Origin: Hordeum vulgare subsp. vulgare
Taxonomy: Eukaryota > Streptophyta > Magnoliopsida > Poales > Poaceae
DNA length: 64,000 bases
Reading direction: 5' to 3'
NCBI RefSeq assembly: GCF_904849725.1
Contig: NC_058518.1
Coordinates: forward strand, 9,196,147-9,260,146
Part shown: positions 45,044 through 60,341 of the stretch, in pieces
Position numbering within the stretch: position 1 is the stretch's first letter
How the letters are laid out: every line of letters begins with the position of its first letter
Translations under genes and position numbers: made by a program
The notes under the pieces: generated by a model
What the model was told of the DNA's origin: nothing
The model's input: only the letters and a program-made list of their open reading frames with translations
The model's database searches: none

Positions 45044-48000
45044 CTAGTAAGCATGCACGTGCAACGCACGTTTTAAAAAAAATGGGTTCATATAGTATCA
45101 TAGTAAAATAATTTCTGATTTTTTTAGACAGTACAAAATGTTATTATGTCACTCAAATTATATTTTCAAAATTGTGACATATTTGTGATCCAACACACGT
45201 ATCATAATCTATAGTAAAACATATTTGAGTTTTTTTATCGAGCAATCTATCGGTGTCTTATATAAAACAATATGAGAACGTGCGTAACATATGATCGAGA
45301 AACATGTCTCCGCACAAAATTCAAGATCACATAATAATTGTATTATAACTGTTACAGAAATAGATTTTAAAAACCAGGACTAAGCACGTCTTGATGGTCC
45401 ATCTTTTCAAGCAATGAAAGTCCATCTATAGATGCGATCTATGATGCTTCCTTCAATGTATGGGATATTGTTTTGAGATTCATTTTCTTCATACTTTAAA
45501 ATATGCACCAAAAATCGCTTCCTCAGTTCAAAACAATCCTACATATGCATTAGACAACATTGTTATAACAAGTTTGTATGTGTAATGTGTATACAAATAA
45601 GCATGGTGTAAATACTCACCTGAGGTATAGGGAGATATAGCTTTCCATCGCACAATGAGTGTATGTAGTTAAAAACCAAATACCCCGACAAGGCACTGCA
45701 TGTATGAAATAAACACATAATGTGCGTTGAATGAATGAATTATTTTCGACAGTAACCAGTAGGTGTACCTCTTGTTTACTCAAAACTTATATACAATAAG
45801 ACCGGGGATGAGTGAACACTTCTGGTAACCAAACTATAGCATTTCCGAGATGGCCACCGCCATGGCTTGCTGACAAGCTTCACCATCTCGCTTCCCCAAA
45901 TCTCCTGACCAAAGTGATCCTTAGCTCAGAAGAGCTATGACACGCGCCTCCCATTGCTACCACCTTTAGTTTGGGTGAGGTGTCATGTGCGTCTCCTGGT
46001 CTTGTTTCAATGTTATGACCAAAACATATCATCTTCACTTCAAGTTGATGCCATCTCTAAAATTATCTATGGGATTCTTCAGAATTTCAAATCTAGTCAT
46101 GACTTGGTATGAGCATCATATGGTATTCTCTGAGATGGCAATTTCAGTAGAGATACTTATGAACAAACATGATAAATTACCTTCTCTACAAACCAACCCA
46201 AAATATTTCTCCAACTCCACAATGGCTATCGCTGGTGCTCCATTGGTAACCTCACCCAAGATAATTGAATAGTAAAATTACTTCCAAGTAGCTGAGAACT
46301 GAAACATTGGATAGAAATAATAAATAATATATATGGATTCAGGTACTCCAAAATAATATATGGATTTAATTACACATGATCATTCAAGCTAGCTTTCTAG
46401 AGATTGTTTTGAAAATTGTTATTCAAAGCAGTACAAAGAATTGTATAATTTTTAACAAAACACATGATGTGCGACATTCAATACAAACTTTGACCATATA
46501 CTTTAAGCATGTTCAAGGTATATTTGTCCAGATATGAGATTTACATTCATGATTATAAACTAAAACCTACTATCATGCTTTAACACAACTCATCAGAAGG
46601 ATGACTACAACACCCGGATCATGGATAATTAGGAGCTTGATGACGTACACACATACTGTTGGTAGGGTTATTGTTCATGCACATCTTTGGCGGCCGAAGA
46701 GACAAGAGGCCTCCAGCACCGGCGTGGCTCCATGAGGCCATCACATGTGACATTTGCTGCTGCTGGAATGCGATCCTAACGACAAAGGGTCTGTGGGTAG
46801 GAGGGGGCGGTGATGCCATACCTACGTTGATACTTCACAAACCAAAAATTACATGTTATTGCAACATATGAAAACATAATGAAGAAAAGAGGAATATAAA
46901 AAATATATAAGATGAAAATTGAAATCAAATTTTCATCAACAATTGTAAGAAAGCGGGCGACACCGAGTGACTGAAACATGTGCCGATTGATCTCGATGCA
47001 AAATAAATACTGATCAATCTAATTGACTGTCAGATATCGAGTTTCATGAATATGGAAATATTTTTGCCAGCTGATTTGAGAAATAACAAATAACATAATT
47101 ACAAGCGTCATTTTTGTGCCGTAATTTATAATAAAATTGGCTTAGAAATGATTGATTACATAAGCTAGTATGTCATAACTGAACACATGAATAGTATAGT
47201 GCTCAACGTTGACAACAACCGTCAAAATCACAATCCTCGCCAGCCAGCCCTACCAACGGCAAGGTATATATTGCAGACTTTCATATTGGGAAGAAGCATC
47301 AAAATGCCATCACAACATTGAACTGCAAGCTATCATGATGGCTTAGCTAAAAAGAGAAGAAACGTAGAAGTAGTGCTTCACCTGAATAAGCAGTTGGAAG
47401 TCTGAAAGATGTGATGAACGGTGAATGAAAAATTATCTCCATCGTCTAGCACACCATCGCCTGTTGGAATTAAACATGACATGTTTTCCTGTCCATCCTA
47501 CTTTCATTAGGTCCTAAAGTGTTGCAATATAGATATGCACGTACCTCAAAGTGTTTCGTGTGTGTGTTGGCTACAGCACATCCAGCCGAGATAGTTCATG
47601 GCAGCCAACGATCTGTCTTTGTGTAGGAAATGATAACATTCGCTGCAACAGAGTTTCTACATGAAGATATTGTTAGAACATGTTCCACAAAATTTGTCTC
47701 ATGAGTATTGTTAGAACCACTATGTGGATAATAAAGGCAGATAACATACTTGTTCAAGTAAACATCTCCAGTATATCCAAATCATTGTACAAATACGATA
47801 AATTATTCGTGGGCCAGCACATATGGATGAAGTTTCTTCCAGCCTAAAAATCACACCTCTGCGTTAAAGCCAAAAATCATCTTTGATGAAATACTATCCC
47901 TTGCATCCTAAATTCCCAAAGGATTATAATTACAATTAAAGATAACAAGTTGGCATTGCGAAAAAGTGGTCTGAGATGTTTATGTCATGTACCTGAATGG

Positions 48001-51000
48001 ATGTTACGATAGCAACAACACCATATGCTGGACTACAGATTTTGTAGGTTTTCTAAGCATATGATATCATCAGCATAAACTGCACACAATAATATTAGTA
48101 TTCTTGCTTTCGAATTTCTATCAGCAATGTAGAGAGAAAACAAGAACTTCATACGTTTTAAGAACCATAAGCATAGGTACTCAAAATATGATGTAAATGT
48201 TGTCATGGCTACAGAACCATCATCCACATTCATATGTTCATTGACACATGAGGAGCATCCGTGTAAATCTGACTCATTTGGTCGTTGAAGCGAAAAAACA
48301 TGGGACTGTGAATCAACAATGGACAGAAAGCATCACCTTTTAAATACATTAATACACAAAAATAAATGCTAAGATGCTTTGAAAATTTCATCATCAGGGT
48401 TTAAAACCACAGTAACTCATTCTTAGATTGGCAGCAAAGTTTTTTCAAAACCATAGTAATCCGAAAATTCAGCATGACGGTAGAACTTCCCGAAGAAGTC
48501 TATTTGATATTTTTCCCAATGCAGGCGAGTTGGTACAGCTCGAGGCTCAACTATAGGACATGCCTTTCTTCTCCTTGGCAAGATGTGTGGTCTCTAAAAG
48601 TGTATCATATTTGCATCCAAAACAGAGTGAATTGAATCCCTACCACTGGGCTCTTTATTTTTCAACAATATGGAAAAAGAATCACATCCCAATCTACATC
48701 TCAACCTACATTACCATCGCAATGTCATACTGTCAAAAAACACAAAAAAGCAAGGTTAAAAATAGCTGGCGAAGCACACTCATATTAGCATATGCTGCTC
48801 AACCCTGTGTATATGTACTATAGCTCTATTGTCCTTGCTAGCTTAATGTTGCGGATGATCTTTTTGAAAGAACCAAATATATAGACATGCATCCATGAGA
48901 ATTTACATTTCAACCTCCATTAGCATCGTTGTGTGATACTATAAAAAACACAGAAAAATGGCACGGTTCCTCTTTGCCCTAGTTGCCACTTAATTAGTTA
49001 GCTAACCATAAACTCATATTACCATATAGGAATACTCCTCAACTCTGTGTATAATACCTAATTTTTGCCTCGTGCAAATAATTTGAAACGTCACTCTTCA
49101 TAAATAAACATTCTTTTTAAAACAAATATCACACATCTTTGCATCAATTATATAATCTCTTACCGAAATGCACACTTCTCCCATGCATAGTGCCCAAACA
49201 ATTATAATGTCTTGTAAATAAATTTCAGTATGTGAGCAAACTCATCAGGCTGGCTTCGACCCATGAAAGCAAAAATGCATCTCTATGCAAAATTTAGGAA
49301 AAAATATATCAGGGGATGAACACATTTCTTACAACACATGTTGATATACTAATGGTACTATGTCACTATAGCACATGACTTGATGCATTTATTAGCTAGT
49401 AACATGAGAAGCACAAGCATGCATGCTTTCCGGCCAAAATATCTGCAGATGTCTGCATAAATTGGGAACCAAAAGATAGTAGGAACTATTCAAATAGACA
49501 GGCTTTAGTAAGAGCTTTAGATGTATGATATAACTCTATTAGATTCAAATCCAATGACAAGACATGTGATAATTGAGGAAATGAAACGAACCCCAATTCT
49601 GCTTCTGGATATTCTCATGAGTGTTTTGGCAGGTTGCAACTTGCAAGTGTGTGAGACCACGCTAAAGAAAAAATTCCATTGAATACTGACATGTTGATAG
49701 CTTACAATTATGCAGATTCAAACCTTTATATTAGTTGACTTGTATAACAACCAGATTTAGGGCTCCTATTTTCAGTTGCAAGAGGATGATTTAAATTGCA
49801 AAACAATTCTTGAGACGGTAGACCATATGTGAAGGGAAACTTTTCGGGCGTATCCATTCGGCGGCAATGACGAACCTGGGTACAACAGAACATCATATGC
49901 CTCTTATTCCTTTTGTGTGCTTCATCAGCCCCTACATAAAAAATTCAATCGTGAGCCCATTAAGGCATTTCCACAAGCAATTGCCAATCGCTGACTGACT
50001 AAAAAGTTACAAACTGATGCATTGCAAGGTGGCCGAGGCCTCCGCTGCCTGCTTGTTGACATTAGAGGGGGTATCGAAGGAGAGCTCGGTGCTTTCCCTT
50101 ACCAACGGCCAGGGAAGAACAAGGATTTGGCTGACCAGGGAAGTTCCCTAGGTGGTGCGCAGACGGTTAGGCTCAAATGCAACGATCCGGTGTACTGCAG
50201 TCCATAGATGTCGGCCATGACAAAAGGTGGCTCACGGTAGTATTTATTCAATATACGTATGCAGGACAGCCAGCAATCCAGCGTCGCCGACGTCCGCGAT
50301 GGCAGTCAGCAGCAGGTGTCGGGGGCGTGCTGCTCTTGGTCGACCAGCGTCCGAGGTGCTCACCGCAACGTCGCGGTCGGTGCCCTGCGCCTCGCCCCTA
50401 TCCTTGGCGGCGCGGGGCGAGCGAAGCGGCGATGGCCGTGCGGGGCGCGCGGAGCGGCGGCGGCCGTGCGGGGCACGCGAAGCGGGACGAGCGGAGCGGC
50501 GACAGTCGTGCGCGGGGTGGGGGCGTCGGCGAGCCGGGCGAGTGGAGCGGCGGCGGCCGTGCGCAGGGCGGGGGCGAGCGGGGCGAGAAGAGATGCGGTC
50601 ATCCTCAGCTGGCGATGGCGACGCTGCTCGCGGCAACAGTTCGCGACGGCGGCGGAGGCGTACGGGGAGGGGAAGGGGGAGGCGGAGGCGATGGTGCAGG
50701 ACAGGGCGGGCGGTTGCGGCGTATGGTGTGAGGAGGACGTGTTAGTTGCCGTTAATTGTGGCTAAATTTCTGTAGTTGATTGGCTCTCTTTTTTGCGGAG
50801 AGATGCAACAGGTGAATCTATTTTTGTTTGCTCGCTGTAAGGAGGTGAATCACGGTCAGCCTTTGGTGAATTTGGTAACTGCACACCGTCGTGGTGCATG
50901 GATGATGAAAGGCCGTTAGATTGCAATTTGTTGACTAATTGTGTGGTGCTGATTGGTGTTTGTTTTTTGTGGGTGTAATAGCTGTGTGTATTTAGAGAAG

Positions 51001-51031
51001 TTCACGTTTGATCTTTTATTAATAGTATAGA
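45044..51031 (-). mobile_element. Copy 2 of the Helitron
   Basis: Same termini, hairpin and flanking A/T as 5328-11315. Two substitutions from copy 1 (48260 C, 49089 C), both creating a CpG that is TpG in copy 1, consistent with cytosine deamination. The GC-rich minisatellite block lies at 50256-50746. Confidence 0.85.
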
Positions 51032-52042
51032 TGATAATACACCCTCAGGTTTGTCCGGTTCAGATAAAAAAAAAGCATCAACACGGCATGGGCCAGCCAT
51101 CCCATGTAACAGCAATAACGATTGCTCTCATCCAAAACAGAGCAACTTACTACAACAATTTTACTTGGTCCAATAGAAGAAAAACAAGCAACATTTCTTT
51201 ATGCAAACGACAAACCAGTCATCCCATCAGAAGGAGTGCATCACACAAGTTCCAGTGAAACTCGGAACCTTTTTATCCTTCAAATATTTGCATGACTGGT
51301 GCCCACCCAACGTTTCCGAAACATCTCAGACGCCACTAGCAGTAACCTGCACGCCCCTGGTACCTGCACAACGCAAGGCTTTCCTCTGTAAGCTAGACCA
51401 ACAGAACATCCAAAACGCTACTTTAGCAACTACACGGCTGAGGTACATATGAAAAATATTTCTTTAGCAAGCATCATTTCTCATTTTTCAAATAGACCAA
51501 ATAACTGTCACTTCCACATTAGAACCACCCTGAAATTCATGGTCCAATCGCACAATCCCTCAATGCTAACAGGAACTGTACCAAAACAAAAAGCACACGG
51601 CAATCATAGTCCCTCCAAGTACAACGAGCAATCGAACAATTAAATAAGGTATGATCCACTGACTCTTTTCTACTGCAAAAGGGTAAATTGTGCCAAGTGC
51701 ATTTTTCTCAGATTCTTATGCCAAAGAAACTTCTGTAAAATTACCTTTGCCTGTTCATAATTTCAGTAGCTACTAGAGAAGCACAATTCAACAATGCAAT
51801 GACAAGCTGAGCTCTAGAGATGGAAAACGGAAGGTCAAGAATAATATGATGAGTAAATATGTACAGATTGAGATCACACCTGAAGCAATGCCAGTCACTC
51901 TGCATCAGAAATCGATCCTCCAACCAGGTAATCACATTAAATCGTCATCTTGAGCACCTTGGGAGATTTAGAGATCAAATCAATGCAGAAAGTAATAAGG
52001 TCAGGCGCTCATGAGAGAACACATTCGTAAATGCACGAGTAA
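51032..52042. other. Copy 2 of the NLR-A 3' flank
   Basis: Same as 11316-12326. No gene seen. Confidence 0.5.
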
Positions 52043-55000
52043 TTAGTTGGGTGCAGCGTGAGTACCTTCTGCTATATGCGGGAACATGTAAATTTCAACC
52101 GCGGAATGGTTGGGATGGGCGTCGAGGGCGTGCCTCACAGCAGCCTCCGCTTCCTTTGCCTCCCCAACCCTCGCTCCACCACAATACAGATTAACCCAGA
52201 CACGCTGCCGAAGGGAGAGCAGGTTCCCCTGCAGGCCCAAGTCGAAACCATAGTTACCATCCTCTTTGGCCACCCGCACGCCAAGGCTGAACCTAACATA
52301 TTCAGCCCTCGGTAAAGCTCCTGGTTCAAACATTATCTGCGCTGCTGATCCACAATACAACCCAAAGTCTACCATACAGAGGAACACATCTGCACGGATG
52401 ATTAGCAGCCGTTGTATTTGTTGGGTGCTCTTCATCCATAGACGGCGAAGGGACTGCAACCCCCCAATGATTTCCACGTCCTCCTGCTGCACTTCCTTCA
52501 CTGGCCAGAGGAATAACACTGAGAGGTTTGAGAGATGCGAGGGGTCTTTCTTTATCCACCCTCGCAGTGCAGAGAGTTTGCTGGGCATCCGTGACACAAA
52601 TTCGCGGAGATGTACAGGAGGCACCCAGCGTTCTGCCAAGAGATCCATGAGTTCAAAAGATGTTTCTCCATAATTGCAATCAATACTTAGACTTTCCATG
52701 CGATGTAGGTTGCACAGAGACTTCACAAATCCTTCATACAAATCATAATGACCATCCTTGAAGTGAATCCTAAGCTCCCTCAGCCTTGCCAGGTTGCCAA
52801 GCTCTTGTGCAATAATGTTCAGAGGGACCAAGATCTCCCTCAGCACTTCCATGGATGTCAAATTGTGCAACACACCAGTTGGAACCACCTTACAGGGATA
52901 AATGTTTAGGTAGATTAATCTTCTCAAATTACAAACAGTGGGCGGCAATTCATCTATATAATTGTTTCCAAGATCCAAGACCTCCAAAAACTGCAGATTT
53001 CCTATCTTGGGCGGGAGTTCCCTAATTTTGGTACGTGATAGACCTAGGTACCTTAGGTGAATTAAATGTCCTACATCCTTGAGGTGAAGTTGCAGGTTGC
53101 TATTTTCCCCAAGATTACATCCCATCAGATCAAGTACACGTAAAGCCTTAAACCTTGAAAGAGCTGGCATGATATCAATAGCAGTTGGAAAGATAGTAAT
53201 TGACCTCACTCGTGACATACTCATGATATTTGTGAGAGATTTAGCTGGATGATCTTCATTTATATTCTGAAGGGACAAACGACGAACATTACTTTGTGAA
53301 GACATGCTATTCCTGGTGCCGTCCAATAGATTAACAAACTTTGCTTCATGTGACAAGTTGCAGATAAGGTCCAGAACCATATCATGTATACGGCAAGTAG
53401 ATATCTGGCCTAAATGATCATATATTGGCTGGATCATACTTCTATTAATGAGCTGGTTGAAGTAATTTAATCCGAGCAAAAACAGGCTTGTCCCTTGATT
53501 TCCAGGGTGGACAAATCCTTCGGCCACCCACTTCCATATCAGTCTATCTCTACCAATCTCACTACCTTCTGGGTATATAGATAGATACAATAGACAAGTT
53601 CTCAGATCATAAGGTAGATCATAATAGCTGAAAGATAGTATCCTCCGCATCTCATCTAAACTGTTATCTTCTGTTAGTCCAGAGCCAAGGGACTGCAGCA
53701 GAATATACCACTCATGCTTTGGTTTCACCTTCTGGCCACCAGCCAAAGCACTAGCTATAGTAATTATGGCTAGTGGCACCCCACCACATTTCTTTAGAAT
53801 ATCTCTAGACACTTGTTCAAATTCATTTGGACATTCAGTCTCGCTGGAAAATATTCTTTTATGGAAGAGCTTTCTGGAGTCATCAAGAGAAAGAGGTTTC
53901 ATTTGATAAACTGAATCATCAGCTGACGAGCAACATGAATTGGAGACACTGACAATGCGGGTTGTGGTGATTAGCCGACTGCCTAGATTGTTCCTGTTGG
54001 AGAAAGCAAACTTGATGATTTCCCACAAGCTTTCATCCCATATATCATCAATTATGACGAGGTACCTAAGTCAGTTCAGAGTATTAGTGTAAGGTCTATT
54101 GAACTGGCAAAGCTATATGGGCCATATGAATATATGTATGTGGAACTATGTATTTACAATGTGTATGTTCAGAAACAAACTAATAAGAAGCATGAGTCTC
54201 AATCTTGACAATCTGATTTAGACGTATGTATTGTGAACTGCCAATTAGATGGTGGACAAAATGAATACAAATTTAAGATTCAAGCAGTAAAACACAAAGA
54301 GCAAAGTGCTGGATCAACGTCCATACATAGACAAACATTTAATTAGTTACAACATTTCAAATATTACTATAGTTTAGGTAGATCTATTGGAAAGACCCAA
54401 GTACCGATTGGACCACCAATTTACTATATGGCCGCTAATAAACGTCCTGGAGACTCGAATTGTATGGCATTATCCTTTTGTGCATATTGCTGATAGCAAG
54501 TTTCCATAAAGGGCGTAATTTAACTTCCTATTTGTCATCAATCCAACATACAGTATCTTAGGAAAATTCAAGGGTAGCCCTTGGTGCGAGATGCACACAT
54601 CAAAATCTTGATTTTAGGATGAAGTGGGTTAGGAGGGTCGAAGATATATACTTATATACTTTTGAAATTTAGCACCTATATGGTTTACTGTCAGTGGCAA
54701 GAGCACAAGTTCTCTGATTTGGACTCTGTTTTTAGGCTGCTGAAAAAAAGCTGCAGCTGCTTGTATTGCATAATGCTATATATATAAGGTACAGAATAAG
54801 TCGGTTTGAACTTGACAGACCATGACATGCTATGACAAAACAGAGTTGGCTGCTGCTACATGCTGCAAGTCAGCAGGCTTATCTTAACATATATCCTAAC
54901 ATTTACAGGACACAAGGAAAACTAAACGGACCTACTATGCTACAAGACACAAGGATTATCCTAACATTTACAATTTAGTGCAAACAACATATCAGCAAAA

Positions 55001-55964
55001 GTGACCTGAATGAAAAATTTATTCTGAACCCTTTGGTGTGACGTGAAATATATTTTATACACTATTAGTTGTACAAATAACGTAGGAAACAAACATATCA
55101 TAATTGTGTCGTTTTCTATGTAGGTGATGCATACCTCTTGTTCTCGAGGAATTCACGAAGCTTGACCATAAGCTGCTTCGCATCAAGTATCGTAAGATCT
55201 GAGTGAGAGTTGCCGAGTTCAATGAGGATATCCCTGAAAACCTTCTTGATGTCAGGGTTGCGACCGATGGGGACAAATGCCCGACAATCGAAATCACCTT
55301 TAATCTTCTCGTATACTGCCTTAGCAAGAGTGGTCTTGCCCAACCCTCCAAATCCAACAATAGAGACCTTTTTGAGTCTCTTGTTAGAGGCATCGTCTTC
55401 GGTCTCCATGGAAAGCAATCTCATGATGTCTTCATCCCTCTTCCCAGAGATGCCAACGAGCTCCGTCACTTCTGTGTACAGAGCACGTAGACGAGGATCG
55501 AGAACAATTGCTTATGTAGGATTAGGAGTAATACCATCAACCTTGTTCCTTTCAGGCCTAGCAGCCAACTCATGGAATTGCTCCGTGATTTCCGTAATCG
55601 CATTAGCTATTCGATGGTGATTCTTGCCTTTCTTGAACACGACAATCATCCTCTTCATGAGCCTCTCCAAACCGTTTGCATTGTCGTGAGACTGAATGTT
55701 GTCAACCCGTACGAGGCACTTGTCGATGACATCCTCCATGTTGTAGGAGAGCTCTCTGACCTCGTCGGCCCAGATCTTAACTTGACTGTCGAGCTGCTCC
55801 CGCGGCACCTCGTCAACCTTGATGAGGACAGTGTGCATGATCTCAAGCTCCCTCCGGAGGAACTCGACATTTTTTTTGACACTCTTGCGCAGGTTGTACT
55901 CCTCCGTAAGCAATTTGCCAAGCTTGGAGATCAGGCTAACCATGGCACCAGCCACCAGCTCCAT
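52043..55964 (-). CDS. NLR-A copy 2: CC-NB-ARC-LRR with the same in-frame stop
   Basis: Exons 55964-55135 and 54065-52043 (minus strand), intron 54066-55134. The encoded protein is identical to copy 1. The only coding difference I found is synonymous (Asn AAC instead of AAT, base 53990). The TAA between CC and NB-ARC is at 55514-55512, and the alternative 63-bp in-frame intron would be 55472-55534. Because the stop is shared, it arose before the large duplication or was copied by it. Confidence 0.88.
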
Positions 55965-55975
55965 TCCAATGAACA

Positions 55976-56080
55976 CTGTTCGATGTTATGAAGTAACAAA
56001 AACAAGTGGTGGTCAAGACGTTTAGCAACAAACTGAGTTGAAGGGACAAAGAGTCAAATGAGAGGGAAAGAGAAGATTAC
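55976..56080 (-). other. Copy 2 of the candidate NLR-B/NLR-A fusion intron
   Basis: Identical to 16260-16364, with the same donor, acceptor and phase. Confidence 0.55.
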
Positions 56081-59000
56081 CTGTATCCTGCTGGTACGAG
56101 CTCGATTCCCCTGCGTTCACATCTTGTTCACCACAAAATTTCGAGTTGACCCATTGTACACTGATGATGGAGGTGTTTGGATGCTTGCTAATGGCATCAG
56201 TCAACACCAACTGTGCAGACCTTCTATCACATTCATCAGCACCGGCTCCCCCAATTTTTATGGAGATCTTTTTTAGGCCAATCAGGTGCTCAAACCCAGC
56301 AGCTACCAGGCTGTATTGCTCCATTCTGTTAGCATTAAAACCTAGCTTGAGATTATGGACTTTGGGCATTGCTCCATCCAAAAAAGACAGGCATGGCGCA
56401 ACACACACAAACTTGAAGTACTTGAGAACCAAGAATCCCTCATTGTCAAAGATGATCCTTCTTGTGGGTGCGGTCCATACGAACAGTGAGAGAGCGGTGA
56501 GGGAAGGCAATCCTTTGAGAATAACAACATCTTCGCTTGACACCTTGCTAACAGCCATCTTTAAAATTCCAAGATTCGTAAGATCCTTGGTCCACTCAGG
56601 TAAGCTGGACAAGATGAAGCAGCGCCGCGACAACTCTAGTCTCTGAAGAAGGGCTGGAGAAAGAGACACGGTAGTGAAGCCGTCCCAAGAAATGGTCATC
56701 CTTGAAGAACTGGCATCATCCTGAGTTTTTACATGAGAGGAGACTACAGGTACCAGAGTTACACATTTGAGATTGCTTAGTTTCCGAATTATCAAGCCCA
56801 AGCATTCCAAATTCTTTTCCAGGTTATCAGCCTGTAATGTGGAACATGTGAGACGAAGATCCTGGAGATTGGTCAGCTCACCAAGGCACATAATATTTTC
56901 TGTTGAGTTATTGCTGAGGTCAATTATGCCCAGAGTGCAAAGAGATGTCATGCGACCAATACCAGTGGGCAGACGAGCCTCACTAGGAATACTGAGGAAG
57001 AACAAGCCCGGCAGATCAACAATATCTGATGGGACTGCAGTTACATTGGCATCAATTTCACATGCCACCAAATCTTTTAGCCGTTTCATCTGGGTTGGAA
57101 GCTCCACACTCATATGACATGCATCAAGATGAAAATACCTCAGTCGGAAGAGTTCTGAAATTTCACTTAGATTCAAACTCAGGTCATCATGTTCAGTGAG
57201 ATTGTCACTCAAGTCATCAGGTTCAGTGATGTTGCCACTCAGGTCATCAGAGCCAATAAAGTTGTCACTCCTGTTATCAGGGTCAGCCCATAATTTAAGG
57301 ATCAGAACCTGAATAAACCGGAACTCCACAAAGGAAGGCATGCACTTGAGCAATCCAGAAAAGGCAAGAGATCGAACTTGTGACAGTCTCATACTCGCCG
57401 GCATTGGCGGTGTGGCATGTTCAACATTGCCGAAGTGGAGAGCCAGCCGACGAACTTTGTCAGCAAGCCTTATAGTGGTCTGGGAATGATCTAATGCAAT
57501 GCTGAAATTCTCTTCTACGGACTTGTATCTAATGAAGTGAAGTACCATGGTGTGCACGCTGAATGAAAGAATTTCATCATTGCAGTTGATATCCATTGGT
57601 TGGATCATTCCTCTGTTAACAAGTTCATCAAAATAGCTCCGTGCAACTTCCTTCCCACCGTTCCCATCCATTGCATGGATGAAACCTTCGGCTATCCACT
57701 GCTTCACCAAATCATCCTTCCAGATTATGCAGTCCTCTTCATACATACACAGATATAGCATGCATGCTTTTAGATAGTGAGGAAGATACTCATAGCCAAG
57801 GTTGAGAACTTGTTTTATCCCTTCCAAACTAGTATTTGTGCTTGAATCGGAACTCAGTGAATTCTTTATGTGATTCCAGTGCTCTATGCTGCTCGCTGGC
57901 TGACCTACCAAGAGACTGGCCAATATAATAATTGCTAGCGGCAAGCCACCACTTCTTTTTATAATTTCATTTGAAACTTCCTTGAGAACCTGAGGACATC
58001 CGGCTTCATGGCCAAAAACTGTACCTAGAAACAGTTCTCTTGACTCATCTTCACTAAGCGATTCCTTCTTGAAGATATACTTGGAGGTATCTGCACAGCA
58101 TGTCTGAGCTATAGCATCAACTTCTGTGGTTGTCAATATTCTACTGCAACAATTTTCCTTTGGCAAAGCATGATTAATAATATCCCAGGTTGATGACGCC
58201 TGCAGATTATCAATTACAATTATGTACCTGCAAAAAAAGCATTGATATTATGTTCTCAGTTAATATTAATAATATCCCAGCTGGTAGATGGCACCAAACA
58301 ATAAGGAGAACCATCTCTTAGTATGATGGTGGACTGATGTTGGCATCATTCTGGTGAGCAGAAAGGAGGAGAATGGGGGTGGAACTGGGGCAGAGAGTGG
58401 AGAGCGAAGGATACAATGAATATATCGGAGGCAATGCTGCGGCGAAGCTGAACATGGAGCGAAACGAAAGTCCAGTCAGTGACAGATGACATCTGAATTT
58501 TGCACAAAACTTTAAAAAATCGGTTACCCAAGCATTCGGGGTTTCAGTTAAACTGAAATTTCCTAGACTAAACATGTGCACATCAGACCGTAATAACAGC
58601 AATTTCTCAATGTCGGTTGCATTTCGACAGGATTTCACAGAAATTTGGACAGTGTGACACGGCAAAACAACAAATTGGTCAACACAAGACAAACGAAAAC
58701 AAAAAAACATTTATCTTTCAAAGCCGACATCTATTGATAAAGAGCACTACCAACTGGACTTAGGCATGGGAACCTGGCAATTCATATTCCAGAGCACTAC
58801 CAACTATAGGGGGCGATTTCAAATGGGCGTGCAACGTGCCCTTAGATTTTTTTTATTTTCTTTGAGAGAGAACATGCCCTGCCCTTAGATTTTAAGAACA
58901 CAGCTTTGCAGTAACGCAATAATAAAATTATGACCTCCCAAAAGAGACAACTTACGTCTTATCTTGCAGGTGTGCTTCGATCTCGAAAAGCAGCTTATGC

Positions 59001-59782
59001 ACGTCGAAAGAGTCGGGGAGGTGGTGCCGTCGAACTTGCGAGAGTATGCTGGTGAGGAGCATCTTCATGTCTTGTTTTGGCGATGCCTGCACAAAAGCCC
59101 GGCACTCGAACTGGCCTCCAAGCTTATGGTAAACTTGTCTGGCGAGGGTGGTCTTCCCAACCCCACTAGTCCCAACAATGGACGCCACCTTGTGCTCCGG
59201 CTGTCCATCGTTAGCCAGCCAGCCGCAGAGCTGTTCGACGGGGCTGTCCATACCAACAAGGCGAATGGCAGCCCGGCCACATGGTGATGGAGCAGAGTGC
59301 TGACTGCTACTGCTGCTAGGCCGCCATCTGCAGCCACCAAGATAAGTTTTGTGCCGTTGAATTGCTTCCTTGACGCGAGTCCTGAAACCCGAGATCTCGT
59401 CGGAGATCCACTGTCGCCGTTTCAGCTTGTCCGGGAACCGAGAGATCTTGACGCCGGGGACCTTCTGGATCTGGGCGGCGCCGATCCTGGCACCGCTGAC
59501 GGCAACGTGGCCGAGCTCGTAGATGAAGTCGTCGATGTCATACGACAGGTCGCGCACATCCTTCATCCAGAAGCTGGCCGTCGAGGCAGGGGACTCCACC
59601 TCCGACGGCTCAAATAGGTAGCTGTCGATTAGTCCCTGCAGATCTGCTTGGAGGAAGCGCAGCTTCTTCTTCTCCTCCGGCCGGAGCCCCTGATTGGGTC
59701 CAGATAGCAAAGACTCGAGCTTTCTCGGAAGGGACCGCATGGCTCCCTGTGATGCACTCACCGGCGCCTCCATCATCTCCAT
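56022..59782 (-). CDS. NLR-B copy 2: CC-NB-ARC-LRR with IDN and HTM motifs
   Basis: Exons 59782-58956 and 58227-56022 (minus strand), intron 58228-58955. I see no coding difference from copy 1. Kinase-2 IDNL, the HTM variant of MHD and the 10-residue LRR repeats (57177-57291) are all kept. The gene would double the dose of this receptor if both copies are expressed. Confidence 0.9.
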
Positions 59783-60341
59783 GTTCCTGCCTGAAGCAAA
59801 CCAAACACCATACATCGATCTAGCCTCTGGTAATAATAACAACACTGGTACTGAAGGAGAACTCAAGAATTAATTTTGTACAAGTACCTTGGGAGGAAGA
59901 GATCAACGAACGGAGGTCAGATCAAGGTGGAAAAATGAAGAATGGATCATCAAGGGTGGACTGGCAATCCAGATTCTTGATAGTTGGTACCCAGCTCTGA
60001 GTGGGCCTGCTCTTGGTATTGAGGGATATGGCCTGCCTACCGGATTAGTATCATTGAGTGGTCCGTGATTTTTGTTTTTCTTTTCAATCATCACCCATTT
60101 GCGCTTTTCCATGTTAAATTAGCTCAAATAGGGCAAAATGGACAAAATTAACCTATACATCATGGTATTTCACAAACTAAATCACGCTTAAAAAAAACCG
60201 CTCAACTGACCCTTTTGGATGACGTCCGACAGTCAAGTGTCACACTACACCCTTTTGGATGCTCCTGGCAACGCTGACGTTCCGTGACAGGCCGACCCCA
60301 CCTCCAACAGGGTGGTGCCTAAGCCAAAGGCGTCCGCCTAA
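59783..60341. promoter_or_regulatory. Copy 2 of the NLR-B 5' flank
   Basis: Same as 20067-20625 except A at 60157 (G in copy 1), about 375 bp upstream of the ATG. Confidence 0.4.
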